Source: CAVRUD01 sp963724285
Lineage (GTDB): Bacteria > Chloroflexota > Chloroflexia > Thermomicrobiales > UBA6265
Reading direction: 5' to 3'
Length of the DNA: 64,000 nucleotides
Assembly: GCA_963724285.1 (NCBI GenBank)
Contig: CAVRUD010000016.1
Location: 24,532-88,531 of the forward strand
A model generated the notes under the pieces. That model was not told the origin of the DNA. It did not search any database and worked only from the letters and a program-made list of their open reading frames with translations. This document shows positions 1 through 9,566 of the stretch, piece after piece; position 1 is the stretch's first letter, and the number at the start of each line of letters is the position of its first letter. The translations under genes were made by a program, and so were the position numbers.

Positions 1-438
1 ACCACGCTCGGCGTGGAACCGGCGCGAAAACGGAAGGGTAGCGAGGAAAACCCAGGCGTAAAACGCCCTCCCCACCAAGGCCGCCCTGCCCGGCGACACC
101 GGCCAGCGCGGCATCATGGGCCAATTGCTCACCTCGCCCATCCCGGACACGATCAACCACGCACTGCGTTCCACCAGTTGCCAGAGTTCCGGCGAGCCCT
201 CCAGCACCGCCAACGAGTCGATCAGCTCTGCCGCGTCCTCATCCGTCACGCCCAACTCGCGCAGGAGTTCGGGAAGTTCCGACCGGGTCGGGAGCACGAA
301 TTCGACCGGCGGATCGCCCCCTGCATCGAGCGAATCGAGCCAGGTCGAGGTCTCCTCCGTCGCGCGCAGGGTGTCAAATACGGCAGCCAGATCGATGTCG
401 CCACCATTGTGGCGGTCCTTGGCCCGGAAATTACTCAC
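1..438 (-). CDS. Acyltransferase-domain-like protein, N-terminal part (runs off the window)
   Basis: An open frame starts at GTG 438 and continues past base 1, giving about 146 residues with no stop. The GTG overlaps the stop of the upstream DinB gene by 8 bases, so the two are probably translationally coupled. The visible part is acidic and helical (LPELLRELGVTDEDAAELID), followed by a Trp/Pro-rich stretch and GRAFYAWVFLATLPFSRRFH at the left edge. That pattern recalls the N-terminal domain of the two-domain NAT_N/GNAT_C acyltransferase-like proteins of actinobacteria and Chloroflexota. No catalytic residue is visible because the C-terminal half lies outside the window. The reading frame is supported by the overlap and by sensible composition; the family is a recollection of pattern only. 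Confidence 0.5.
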   Translation of the reverse strand, partial: MSNFRAKDRHNGGDIDLAAVFDTLRATEETSTWLDSLDAGGDPPVEFVLPTRSELPELLRELGVTDEDAAELIDSLAVLEGSPELWQLVERSAWLIVSGMGEVSNWPMMPRWPVSPGRAALVGRAFYAWVFLATLPFSRRFHAERG

Positions 439-946
439 CGACGGCGCCATCGATGCCCTCGCGGATGAAATCGGCGTGGCCGTTGTGCCGGGCCAGTTCT
501 TCCAGCATGTGAAAGGCAATCCATCGCAGCGTCAACCCTGCCTGACCCGGACCGGCGCCCTTGGCCAGATCGTCCAGGTCGGCCGCGTTCAGGATGGCGC
601 GCGCCTGCGTCGCTTCGGCGTCGGAGAAGGCGAGCACGTCGGCGGTGGTCTCCTCCGGCTCGATCCGCCAGTACCGGTTGGGATCGTCCGGATCCCAGAA
701 GTGGGCCAGATCCTCGCCCATGAAGCACTCGCGCCACCAGGAGCGCTCGACGTCGGCGATGTGCTTGGTCAGACCGAGCAGACTCATCCCGGACGGCTGA
801 TGCGGCTGGCGCAATTGCTCGTCGGTCAGGCCCGCCAACTTGCAGCGCAGGGTCGCGCGGTGCCAATCGAGGAACGCCGCCAGCATCTCCTTTTCGGTGC
901 CGGCCTCGGGCGGATCGATCCGGCTGCAATTCTCCAGCATTGCCAT
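431..946 (-). CDS. DinB family protein (DUF664-type)
   Basis: A 171-residue protein from ATG 946, preceded by AAGGAGA about ten bases upstream. It has the four-helix DinB/YfiT pattern: an N-terminal helix with HRATLRCKLAGLTDEQL, then SLLGLTKHIADVERSWW carrying the first metal-ligand His, and a C-terminal helix WIAFHMLEELARHNGHADFI with the further His residues. Length is normal for the DUF664 group. Such proteins are metal-dependent, and some are thiol S-transferases, but the substrate cannot be told from sequence. Its stop overlaps the start of the downstream acyltransferase-like gene, and it lies 112 bases downstream of an MFS gene on the same strand. Confidence 0.85.
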   Translation of the reverse strand: MAMLENCSRIDPPEAGTEKEMLAAFLDWHRATLRCKLAGLTDEQLRQPHQPSGMSLLGLTKHIADVERSWWRECFMGEDLAHFWDPDDPNRYWRIEPEETTADVLAFSDAEATQARAILNAADLDDLAKGAGPGQAGLTLRWIAFHMLEELARHNGHADFIREGIDGAVGE

Positions 947-1058
947 CGTGGATCCGTCTCCTTGTCGTTGATCGCGGGCATCGTACGCGCCGGGCCAGTC
1001 GCGGCCACATGATGCGGGCTGCGGCTCCAGCCGTGCGAGTGCGCCGGGCAGGATCGGC

Positions 1059-2330
1059 TCAGGCTGGTGCGACTCCGGGGTCGGGCATGGTGTCCGGCAC
1101 CTCCTTCAGCGCTCGGACTGGCGAAAGGTACAGGATCGCGAAGCCGATCTGGAGCCCGACGGCGCCGACAATGAGCGTCGGGCGCAGACCGATCAGGTCG
1201 CCCAGGAATCCACCGGCCAGAGCGCCAACCGGCGCGAGGCCGAGGGTCACGACGCGCATCGTGCCGTTGACCCTGCCCAGCAGGCGGTCCGGGGTGATGG
1301 CCTGGCGGAGGCTGATCTGGTTGATTGCCGTCACCGGCCCGCCGAGCGTCGCGACGATCCGGGCAACCGTCAGCATGGCGACGGCGACGACGACCGGGCC
1401 GGTCACGAGCGGCACGAGCAGAAACGCCGCATCGTTGACGAAGGCGCCCCAGACGATCGCCGGGCCGATCCCGATCCTGTCGGCCACCCAGCGGGCCGCG
1501 AGGGCTGCCACGGGGAGCCCCAATGCGCCGACGCCAAAGATGATCCCCAGCGCCGCCGGGGGGACATCGAGTTCCCGCGTCACGAACAGCAGGTAGACCG
1601 CGCTGAACATCCCGGCGAACAGGTTGTAGACGCCGAGCGAGCTTCCCATTGTCCTGAGCAGGGGGGACAGCGCGATGACGCCGATCCCTTCCCGCACATC
1701 GGCGAGGAGGCTGCGCCGGGGTCCGGAACGCTCGGGTCGCGTCTCGACCGTGCGGATACGCCCAAGGGCAAACGCGGAGAGGACGAAGGAGACGGCGTCG
1801 ATCAGGATCGCGATCGGGGCGGTAAAGACCTGCACGATCAGGCCGGCGAGGCCCGGACCCAGGATCATGGCGCCGGATCGGCTGAACTCCAGCTTGCTGT
1901 TGCCCTCGACGAGTTGCTCACGACGCACGATCGAGGGGAGGAAGGAGGCATGGGCAACGTCGAAGAAGGTGGTCAGCACCCCGGAGAGGAAGGCGACGAG
2001 GCAGAGGTACCAGACCGACAGCCAATCGAGCAGGTAGACGGCCGGGACCGAGCCGAGAATGGCGGCCCGGCCGAAATCGGCGGCGATCAGGATCGGACGG
2101 CGCCGGGTCCGGTCTATCAGGACGCCCGCGAAGAGGCCGACCGCCAGGGCGGGCACGGTCCCGGCGGCGGCAAGGAGGCCCATCTGGACGCCGGAGGCAT
2201 CGAGCGTCACCACCGCGGTCAGCGGCAGGGCGAGGAGCGTGACCTCGGAACCGAAGAACGAGAGCGTCTGGCCCGTCCAAAACCGGCGGAAATCGGGATG
2301 CCGCCGGAGGCTCTCGTTCGGGGTCGACAC
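1059..2330 (-). CDS. MFS transporter (drug-efflux type)
   Basis: A 423-residue, twelve-helix major facilitator. I chose GTG 2330, which gives the N-terminus MSTPNESLRRHPDFRRFW and has GGGAGGG about nine bases upstream; the in-frame codons further up encode low-complexity sequence. The motif LFAGVLIDRTRRRPILI is the conserved loop 2-3 signature (GxLaDrxgrr) and ARWVADRIG is its echo in the second half. Helices run in pairs throughout and the C-terminus is short and cytoplasmic. The family (MFS_3/enterobactin-exporter-like) usually exports small molecules by proton antiport; substrate unknown. The next gene downstream on the same strand is DinB. Confidence 0.87.
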   Translation of the reverse strand: MSTPNESLRRHPDFRRFWTGQTLSFFGSEVTLLALPLTAVVTLDASGVQMGLLAAAGTVPALAVGLFAGVLIDRTRRRPILIAADFGRAAILGSVPAVYLLDWLSVWYLCLVAFLSGVLTTFFDVAHASFLPSIVRREQLVEGNSKLEFSRSGAMILGPGLAGLIVQVFTAPIAILIDAVSFVLSAFALGRIRTVETRPERSGPRRSLLADVREGIGVIALSPLLRTMGSSLGVYNLFAGMFSAVYLLFVTRELDVPPAALGIIFGVGALGLPVAALAARWVADRIGIGPAIVWGAFVNDAAFLLVPLVTGPVVVAVAMLTVARIVATLGGPVTAINQISLRQAITPDRLLGRVNGTMRVVTLGLAPVGALAGGFLGDLIGLRPTLIVGAVGLQIGFAILYLSPVRALKEVPDTMPDPGVAPA

Positions 2331-2523
2331 GCGCGTCCCTCCCGGGAATGGACCGGGGTACGCTCTGCCCACACATCGCCCCGCCCATTCGTGATTGATT
2401 TCACAATACCACAATGACAGATTGCCTCGTCCCCAAGCGGACCAAGCCGCCGGTGAGGATCGGCCGCCCGAACGACGTTGTGCGGGCGTATCTGAGCCTG
2501 TCCTCGATTGAAGGGATTGCCCG

Positions 2524-2928
2524 TTATCGTGGGGGCGCAGGTACCTCCGGCAGGAGCGCCAGGAACGACGTCACGCGGATCCGGTCCAGGACCCAGCGCA
2601 CCGGCGCTGGCAGGGTTGGGGCGGCTTCCGCCGGGCCGATCAGCCGGGGCGCGGTCAGTGAGACGCGACGACCCGCCCGTTCCAGCTCGCAGCTCTCCGC
2701 GGCCAGGACATTCTTGACCCACTGCGCGTCCGGGCCGTAGGTGAGGGCCACCACGTAGCCGCCGGTGGCGCGGTTGGGGAAGGCCATGATCGGCGTGCGG
2801 TAGACCGTGCCGGAGCGTCGCCCCTGGTGGCGGACGATCGCAAACGGCGGAATGCGCCCGGCGACCGTCCGGGCGATCGGGTTGGTGACGTGGCGGTTGA
2901 AGCGTGCCAGGCGCTGCGGGAGTGGCAT
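2524..2928 (-). CDS. Nitroreductase/deazaflavin-dependent oxidoreductase (DUF385, Ddn-like)
   Basis: A 134-residue protein starting at ATG 2928. Its start overlaps the stop of the upstream MFS gene by one base (TGATG), so the pair is coupled. The core is the split-barrel F420/FMN-binding fold: IVRHQGRRSGTVYRTPI binds the cofactor phosphate, YVVALTYGPDAQWVKNV is the conserved second strand-helix unit, and RVTSFLALLPEV is near the C-terminus. This matches the nitroreductase-family deazaflavin-dependent oxidoreductases (PF04075) in fold and length. Use of F420 is inferred from the family; no F420 biosynthesis gene lies in the window. Confidence 0.87.
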   Translation of the reverse strand: MPLPQRLARFNRHVTNPIARTVAGRIPPFAIVRHQGRRSGTVYRTPIMAFPNRATGGYVVALTYGPDAQWVKNVLAAESCELERAGRRVSLTAPRLIGPAEAAPTLPAPVRWVLDRIRVTSFLALLPEVPAPPR

Positions 2929-4170
2929 CAGGCAGGGACCTCCAGTCCGGACAGGCTCGGTTCTTCGGTTCGTTCGAACCCGATGACGCGGTCGACCACG
3001 ATGAAGGCTATCAGGGTCAGGATGAGCAAGGCGGCCGCGCCGCGGAAGAGCCCGACCGTGCCGATGGAATCGAGGAGGAGGCCGCCCAGGAGCGACCCGG
3101 TGATGCTGCCGAACCCGAACGACATCGCCGCCAGCAGGGCCTGGGCGGTGGCCGCCTGTTCCCGGCCCGCCAGGCGGTACGCCAGGGTCACCGAGGCGAT
3201 CAAGAAGGCGCCGTAGGACAGGCCGTGGAGGAGCTGGACCGGCAGGATCCACTTCGGGTCGGTGATCAGGGCGAAGGCGAGAAAGCGGAAGGCGTAGACC
3301 GCGATCGCCAGGGCGATCATCCGGACCGGGCCAAACTTGACGATGAACCAGCCGCCAAAGGCGACGATCGGCAGTTCGCTGGTCGAGGACAGCGCCGCCG
3401 CGAATCCGATGAGGCTGGCGGAACCACCCAACTCCTCGATGTGGATCCCGAGGAAGCCGTACATCGTCGCCACGCTGACGGACATGCAGTAGGTGATCGC
3501 CAGCAGCGCCATCAGGGGCCGGTTAGCGGTGGCCGATCCCAGGCCGCCGAGGACAGTCCGGGCGGTGCGCTCGCCCAGGGCAGGCAACCCGAGGGTCGAG
3601 AGCACCCCGAACCCCAGGCAAACGACGTGGGCAAAGAAGATGAGCCGGGTGACATCGTCGCCCATCAGCCAGCCGACCAGCAGCACGCTGGCCGTATACC
3701 CGATCGATCCCCAGACCCGCAGGCGCCCGTATGAGGTGCCCAACCGGTCACTGACCGTGACGCCGTACGCGTCGAACGTCGGAGCAATCGGAGCCTCGAG
3801 AAAGGCCAGCATCGCGATGAGCGGCAAGAGCAGCAGGAACGTCTCGGGCAGGCTGGCTGCCAAGCAGACGACCGCGGCGCCACCCAACCCCACCCGGAGT
3901 ACGAACCGGTGCTTCGAGCGGGAATCGGAAAATGCCCCCCAGATTGGCCCGGAGAGGGCGACCCCCAGGGCGGGGAGCGCGGACCAGCACCCCGATCTGC
4001 CAGCCGCTGAACCCGAGATCCCGGTAATAGAGCGCGGTAAAGGGGAGAAAGGCGCCGGTTCCCCCAAAAATCCAGAAATACCCGGAACTGACCCAGCGCC
4101 CCGCCCGGCGCCAATCGGCCGCGCTCGCCTCGTCCGCCACGGCCGTCTCATCGTCCGCCAGACCTGCCAC
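2928..4170 (-). CDS. MFS_1-like permease, interrupted by one frameshift
   Basis: A roughly 413-residue MFS permease of the nucleoside/H+ symporter or HcaT-like (MFS_1_like) type. The N-terminus, from GTG 4170, reads MAGLADDETAVADEAS and includes YFWIFGGTGAFLPFTALYY. After GFSGWQIGVLV near 3982 the frame breaks, and the protein resumes one base later with SALPALGVALSGPIWGAFSD and continues intact to the stop at 2928. Removing one base from a GG or CC pair restores a single frame. The loop GAFSDSRSKHRFVLR fits the MFS signature. Substrate unknown. A degenerate copy of the 5' end of this gene and its leader lies at 4628-4775. Confidence 0.8.
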
Positions 4171-4238
4171 CCAGGTTCGGTCCCTTCCCTCGTCTCAACG
4201 CATCACCGCCGGGGACCTGGTCAGGCCTCCGGCGGTGC
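4109..4238 (-). repeat. Leader and 5' end of MFS gene, copy 1 of a local duplication
   Basis: This stretch holds the start of the MFS gene, a GGAAGGGACCGA segment, and a 9-bp hairpin (CACCGCCGG at 4204-4212 with CCGGCGGTG at 4229-4237). It aligns along about 130 bases with 4628-4775, with substitutions and small gaps. The hairpin stem differs between copies by a paired C:G to T:A change that keeps base pairing. Confidence 0.6.
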
Positions 4239-4358
4239 ATCGTGCGGCTTGAACGGGTGCGTGCGCAAGAGCCCGGCCAATGCGCTCGGCGTCAACGTGA
4301 ACTGTGGAGGGAACCGCACCCTGGATGCAGCACGCTCCATCTGTCCGCGTGTTTTTTT

Positions 4359-4454
4359 ATGGAGGTTGCGGAACTGATCGCGGGCTTTCGGGAGCGGTGA
4401 TGGGACGGGACATGCCGGCTCCGCTTCCGCCCGATCAATTCCGCAACCTCCATC
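4359..4454. repeat. Imperfect inverted repeat, 22-bp arms
   Basis: The left arm ATGGAGGTTGCGGAACTGAT (from 4359) is matched by the reverse complement of the right arm ending at 4454, with one mismatch over about 22 bases. The 50-base interior contains further partial pairing (GGAGCGG with CCGCTTCC). A run of seven T lies at 4352-4358, just outside the left arm, on the wrong side to make a plus-strand terminator. There is no coding sequence here; it may be a small mobile or structural element. Confidence 0.6.
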
Positions 4455-4627
4455 AGACAGCACGTGCTCTCAACACCGTTCTGATGTCGGGGAATGTAGT
4501 CCTCTACGATCCCACCGACCAGCCCTGGGCCGAGCGCCTCGCCTATGCCCTCGATCCCATGGGCAACCCCATCCACATCACCGCACCGATTGGGTAAGCG
4601 CTGGCCCTCATCCGCGTCCGGCTGGAA

Positions 4628-4775
4628 GCCAATCGGCAGCGTTGGCTTCGTCCCTCACAGCCGTCTCGTCACCTACCAAACCCGCCTCCTAAGCTCGGTC
4701 CCTTCCTTGACAATCAACGAATCACCGTCGGAGACCTGATCGGGCCTCCGACGGTGATTCGGGCCGCCTGGCGGA
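4628..4775 (-). repeat. Decayed second copy of the MFS leader and 5' end
   Basis: Aligns with 4109-4238: the GCCAATCGGC, CCGTCTC, GGTCCCTTCC, ATCACCG and GGCCTCCG blocks appear in the same order and spacing. The hairpin here is longer, with a perfect 15-bp stem (719-733 and 746-760 after 4000) and a 12-base loop. No open frame survives, so this is a duplication remnant rather than a gene. Confidence 0.6.
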
Positions 4776-4825
4776 TGCCGGCGTTAGGGCAACGCCCGCG
4801 TCCAGTGGCCGTCAGTTCCTCCTGT

Positions 4826-5483
4826 CTACCGCTTCAAAGAGAAGATTCCCTGGATTCCAGCGAGGAGCGCCCCGGCGAAACTGGCGATCGTCATCACCTG
4901 AAGTCCCCAGCCGACGCGGGCCAGAACCCCGAAGTCCAGATCGTCCTCGTTCGAGGTGGCCAGAAGGTCATTGAGGTCGCTCCAATCTGCCGCGCCGATG
5001 ATGCCGGAGAGCAGGAACGCGGCCGTCGCCAGGAATGCCGTCCAGGTCGGATGCGACCTCGCGAACAGGTGGACCGCCAGCAGCACCATCGCGCCCAGCC
5101 CGCACCCGAGCGTGATCTTGCCGTCGCCATCCATCCCGTTGACCTCGACCGTGCCGAAGAAGACGCTCACGGTCACCCAGGGTGAGAACGAACCGACAAT
5201 CACCAGGATCGCCGCCCCAATGCCAAGAAACCCTGCGATCCGGTTCGGTGGCTCGGGCTCGGCATTGGTTTGATTGGGCGGGAACGACCTCCAGTCCGAT
5301 AGGGGTACCGCCACCCGCGGAGCGGGCGAACCCAAAGACCGAGAAGAGGTCGATGATGCCGGCGTGCTGGCTGGCTGGTCCGCTCCGATGGTTTCAGGGG
5401 CATCCTCGGCCTGGCTCTTGCCGCAGGCGAAGCAAAACCCGGCATTCTCAGGCGAGCTTCGTCCCACAGTTCCAACAATACAC
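4826..5483 (-). CDS. Zinc-ribbon membrane protein, interrupted by one frameshift
   Basis: GTG 5483 follows GAGGAG at good spacing and opens with VYCWNCGTKLA, the first half of a zinc ribbon (C-x2-C). The frame then meets TGA, and one base later continues ENAGFCFACGKS, the second C-x2-C half. Dropping one base from the GG/CC pair at 5451-5452 joins them. A Ser/Pro-rich linker of about 60 residues follows, then four hydrophobic segments (FLGIGAAILVIVGSFSPWV; MVLLAVHLFAR; TAFLATAAFLLSGIIGAA; MTIASFAGALLAGIQGIF). Small zinc-ribbon four-helix membrane proteins are common in Chloroflexota and Actinobacteria; their role is unknown. Confidence 0.65.
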
Positions 5484-5721
5484 TTCAAGACTCCTCGGCC
5501 GGGCCGCACGCGCCCTCGGTCGAGACGAGCGGAAGCCAATCGCTCATCCCGCCAGGAAATCGGGCCACACGTTCTGTTCGGACCTTTCCGGGAATGGTAC
5601 GGCAGGTCCACGTGGTCGTGTCGCGTGCCTGGCGATGGCCGTACAATCCCCGCACGATCCATTGACATGTTGGAACCGCCAGCTTCGGCGCAGCCGCGCA
5701 CCACCGGAGGCATCCATCCCG

Positions 5722-8003
5722 ATGAGCCTTTCCTCTCCGCCCCGCCCATCGTCCAATGGAGCCGCCGCGGCCAACGCCAATGGGAGCAAGCCGCGCGTGC
5801 TGATCCCGATCAACCCGTACCGCGACAACGTCCAGGGAAAGGCGAACGAGCCGATCACGGTCGCCGCCATCCTGGACAGGGCGCGGAAGGAGTTGGCCAG
5901 CCTGGGCGAGTCCGTCCCGGCGCCGGACTGGACACTGGAGGCGATCTACGACCGGCTGGAGGAGAACGCCCCCCGGATCGCGATCATCGGCGGCTCGCCG
6001 GACCACCCTGCCCACGTGATGGACCCCGGCACCGGGGCCCGGGCCGCCCTGGCGATCTGGGCGGAAGGGGGCGTGCCCTTCGCCTTTAGCGTCCCGGTGC
6101 TTTGCGACGGCACCGCCCAGAGCAACATGGGCATGAGCTACTCGCTCCAGTCGCGCAACGCCATCGCCGAGATCGTCGTCAACCAGATGGAAGCCCACTC
6201 TTACCACGGCGCCTTCGTCATCCAGAGCTGCGACAAGATGCCGCTGGCGGTCGTCGCTGCCCTGGCCCATCTCGACACCCTGCGGCGGCGGCGCGGCGAA
6301 GCGCCGGTCTTTGCGGCGTTCGCCCCGGCCCACGTCCTCAAGGGCGGTGAGATCCCCGCTGAGACGCGGGATGACCTCGAAAAACTCGGGCACGAACTGG
6401 AGGCGGCCGGCCACGCTGAGATCGCCGAAGACCTCTACGACACGATGGCCTACATCCTCCAATGCTCCTCCAACACCGCCTTCCAGGGCGTCTTCCTCCG
6501 CGCCATCGACGCCGGCCTGCTCGATCCGGTTCGACACAAGGAGCTGGAGAAGGGCCTGGCGGTCAGCACCTGCGACGCGAAGGGCGGGCATCTGCGCCTT
6601 CAACGGCACGGGCAACTCCTCCCGGCATCTGGTGGCGGGGCTCGGTCTCGTCCACCCCGCCGTCGAACTGCTGACCGACCCGCCCACGACCGAGCAGGTC
6701 AACGCGGTCGTGGCTGACATGATGACGCTGGTCAACAAGCCGGAGTACGGCGTCGCCGAGATCGTGATCCGCAACATGGCGAACGCGGTCCGCTTGCACA
6801 GCGCCTCCGGCGGCTCGACCAACCTGACGATGCACCTCGTCGGGGCGGCGATCTACGCCGGCTACAGGTTCTCCATCCACGACATGGACCGCATCCACCA
6901 CGCCGCGCCGGTGCCCGATCTCTTCGACTACAGCCTGACCCAGGGTCGCGACATCTTCGCCCTGGCCAAGCAGTGCTGCTCCGGCGACATCCGCGGCATG
7001 GAGACGCTGGTCCACGAGATGGTCCAGAACAACGTGCCGATGGACCTCGACGCCCCGACCGTCACCGGCACCACCTGGCGCGCCCGCCTGATGGACCAGA
7101 CCGGCCTGAGCGCCGCGGGCGTCCAGGAGAACCCGGTCATCCTGGCCAAACCGCGCCGCCCGATCAGCGGCGTCGACGTGCTGCAGAGCAACTTCTTCGA
7201 CAGCGCCGTCGTCAAGACGAGCGGCATGCCGGAGAAACAGGTCGACCACTTCGACGAGCAGGTCGGCTTCGTCCTCCTCTACGAGCACGAAGAGGACGCC
7301 AACGACGCCCTCCTCGACGTCGATCTCCTACCCGGCCTGCGCGACTCAGCGGCTTTCGCCTACGAGGATTTGCAGGCCGTCTGGCGCCACAATGCGACCG
7401 GCCTCGGGCTCGATGTCACGGCGGGCGAAGGGTCTGGAGTACACCGCTCTCTTCGATCACATGGTCGAAACCGGCACGCTCAAGCTCGGGATCGTGATCT
7501 CAGGACAGGGACCGGTCGCTTTCGGCATGCCGGAGATGTTCACCCCGATGCAGCACATCAACGCCAACCGGGCGATGCGCAAACTGGCGACCCTGATCAG
7601 CGACGGCCGCTACTCCGGCGTCTCCTACGGCGCGGCAGTCGGCCACGTCGTGCCCGAAGCGATGGCCGGCGGCCAGATCGGCCGCCTGCAGACAGGCGAC
7701 CTGCTCCACCTGCGCTTCCGCGCCCGCCGGATCGACCTGCTCGATCCGGCCGCGCTGCGGGCCGGTACGATCGCCTTCGCGCCCGATGCCCTCCTCGGTG
7801 GCCGGGACGACCTCGCCGCCGAGCGCCTGAGCCGCCTGAAGGCGCGGCAGCGCAACGTCGCCGCCAGCAACCGGATGGTCGGCTGCACCGACGCCGCCAA
7901 CGGCGTGGTGCCGCTTCCCGTCGCCGAGGACGCCGAGATCGACTTCTGGGACGCGGTGGTCGTCGGCGGGGTGAACGCGCCGGTGGCGGTGGTGGCGGAC
8001 TAG
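5722..8003 (+). CDS. IlvD/Edd family dehydratase, two frameshifts
   Basis: About 759 residues from ATG 5722 (GGAGG eleven bases upstream). Iron-sulfur and substrate motifs of the family are present in order: VPVLCDGTAQSNMGMSYSLQ, VIQSCDKMPLAVVAAL, then STCDAKGG joined to ICAFNGTGNSSRH, ASGGSTNLTMHL, and the C-terminal LISDGRYSGVSYGAAVGHV and VPEAMAGGQIG. The frame breaks twice, at 6586-6588 and 7423-7425; at both sites one extra G in a GGG run explains the shift. The family dehydrates dihydroxy acids or sugar acids to 2-keto acids using an Fe-S cluster. The unusual N-terminus and the NGTGNSSRH segment suggest a sugar-acid or uncharacterised branch rather than canonical biosynthetic IlvD. Confidence 0.85.
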
Positions 8004-8031
8004 CGGCATTCCGCAGAGGAAACAGCATGCG

Positions 8032-8064
8032 GAGAGGGGCGGACCAGTGGGTTCTGCCCCTCTC
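8032..8064 (+). terminator. Stem-loop after the dehydratase gene
   Basis: GAGAGGGGCGGA pairs with the TCTGCCCCTCTC segment (one G-U pair) around a nine-base loop, 28 bases after the stop codon. The sequence after it (GTGTGTTG) is only moderately T-rich. Confidence 0.5.
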
Positions 8065-8282
8065 GTGTGTTGACTCCTGATTGGCCAGGGCGTGCTGGAT
8101 ACTGACCGCCAACTCATGGCGCTGCCGTCCGGGCCGCAATGACGACTGGAGGGCAGTGTTCGGAATAGGTCGCGCTGGTTTTCGCCGCCGCCTGGTGACG
8201 GACGTGGCGCAATCACGGGGACCCGCGTACTCTCTTTTCCAGATGCGGGGTTTTCGAGGTAGCCGGAGAGCCGGAGCAGCGC

Positions 8283-9461
8283 GTGGCGAACGTCGTCACT
8301 GTGGCCAGCCAGACCGACACAGGACATCCGGCCGGGGAACCCGCCGGTGACGCACCCATGCGGCGCGGCGTTCGGCAGCGGGCAACCGAATCCCTGCCCG
8401 TCTGGCTGATCAGGCAATTGGTCGTCCAGTACCTGATCCAGGGCCTGGGCGGGATGGCGGCCCAGGCCTCTTTCCGTCTCACCATCACGCTGCCGTCACT
8501 GCTGCTCCTGCTGATGACGGTGGCGGGGCTGGCGGACCAGTACGCGGGCGTCCCGGTGGCGAAGTCGGTGCGCGATATCATCGAGCAGCGCGCCCCGGAG
8601 GACCTGAAGCCGCTCTTCAGTTCGCTGCTCGATCAGGCGACCAACCAGAGCGGGCAAAGGCTTTCCCTCAACCTGGTGATTGCCCTCCTCATCGCCCTCT
8701 GGGGTACCTCGGGCAGCATCGCCGCGGTCGTCTACGCCTGCAATCGGGTCTACGGCGTGCGCGACCGACGCTCCTGGATCACCCACCGCCTGCTTGTGGT
8801 CGGCATCACCATCATTGCGGCGATCGTCGTGGCGCTGACGTTCGTGCTCGCGCTCCTGAGCGAGCGGGCCGGTCGCAAAATCGTGGTCGCATTTGGCCTT
8901 GGGAACGACACAGCAGCGCTATGGAGCGACATCGCCCGCTGGGTTCAGATCGCCCTGATCGTCATGGCCCTCATCGTCGTCTACCGCGTCGGGCCGGACG
9001 TGGAGCAATCATTCCGCTGGATCGTGCCGGGGATCGTCGCCTCGACACTCGGATGGCTGGGGACCTTGAACGGATTCACCCGGATTCTGAACCTGTCCAA
9101 CCCCTCCACCCCCTACGGCCAGGCGGCGAGCGTCGTCGCCCTTCTCCTCTTGCTCTACTGGACGGTGTTGGTGATTCTCTGCGGGGCGCTGCTCAACGCC
9201 GTCCTGGGGAGAAGGTACGATCGGCGGCTCATCCGTCATCTGAAAAACCGTCCGCTCAGGTACCTGGAGAACCCGGACATTCCCGATGCCCCACCGGCGT
9301 CACCGCTTGGCCCGTTGCCGGCGGACGACACCGAGTCTGACACCTCGCCCTTCCGGCGCGGTTGGCGCGGATTTGCACTCGGCGCCGCCGCCGGTGCGAC
9401 CGTGATGGCGGCACTCGCCGTCGTGGCGCAGGTCTTCACCCGGAACAGTCGAGGGTCGTAG
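8283..9461 (+). CDS. YihY/BrkB-type membrane protein
   Basis: 392 residues from GTG 8283. After a polar N-terminus of about 50 residues come six hydrophobic segments in the YihY (PF03631) pattern: LPSLLLLLMTVAGLAD, NLVIALLIALWGTSGSIAAV followed by CNRVYGVRDRRSWITHR, LLVVGITIIAAIVVALTFVL, IALIVMALIVVYRVGP, FRWIVPGIVASTLGWL, and VVALLLLLYWTVLVILCGAL. The YACNRVYGV and PYGQAASV positions match the family's conserved Asn/Tyr and Gly-rich turns. A predicted single helix near the C-terminus (FALGAAAGATVMAALAVVAQ) is an extra. Function is unknown despite the old ribonuclease BN label. Confidence 0.85.
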   Translation: MANVVTVASQTDTGHPAGEPAGDAPMRRGVRQRATESLPVWLIRQLVVQYLIQGLGGMAAQASFRLTITLPSLLLLLMTVAGLADQYAGVPVAKSVRDIIEQRAPEDLKPLFSSLLDQATNQSGQRLSLNLVIALLIALWGTSGSIAAVVYACNRVYGVRDRRSWITHRLLVVGITIIAAIVVALTFVLALLSERAGRKIVVAFGLGNDTAALWSDIARWVQIALIVMALIVVYRVGPDVEQSFRWIVPGIVASTLGWLGTLNGFTRILNLSNPSTPYGQAASVVALLLLLYWTVLVILCGALLNAVLGRRYDRRLIRHLKNRPLRYLENPDIPDAPPASPLGPLPADDTESDTSPFRRGWRGFALGAAAGATVMAALAVVAQVFTRNSRGS

Positions 9462-9566
9462 GGCGATCCCGGTTCGTGGTCACCGCCGCGCCGGCCCCGA
9501 TTGGCACGGCCCGTGCAAGTCCTGTCGATCGGAACGGCGGGACGGCACAGGAAGGGAGTGGCGCGG

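Noticed and set aside
431..1012. Overlapping plus-strand and alternative minus-strand frames across the DinB gene
   Set aside because: Only the frame from 946 has domain signatures and a ribosome site.
4171..4240. T-box or other riboswitch in the MFS leader
   Set aside because: GGGACC and hairpin are suggestive, but no specifier loop or T-box consensus is present.
4352..4454. T7 run next to an inverted repeat as a terminator
   Set aside because: The T run precedes the stem on the plus strand and would be A's after it on the minus strand.
5440..5483. Programmed +1 frameshift at the TGA of the zinc-ribbon gene
   Set aside because: Same one-base excess is seen in many genes without a stop at the shift, so error is simpler.
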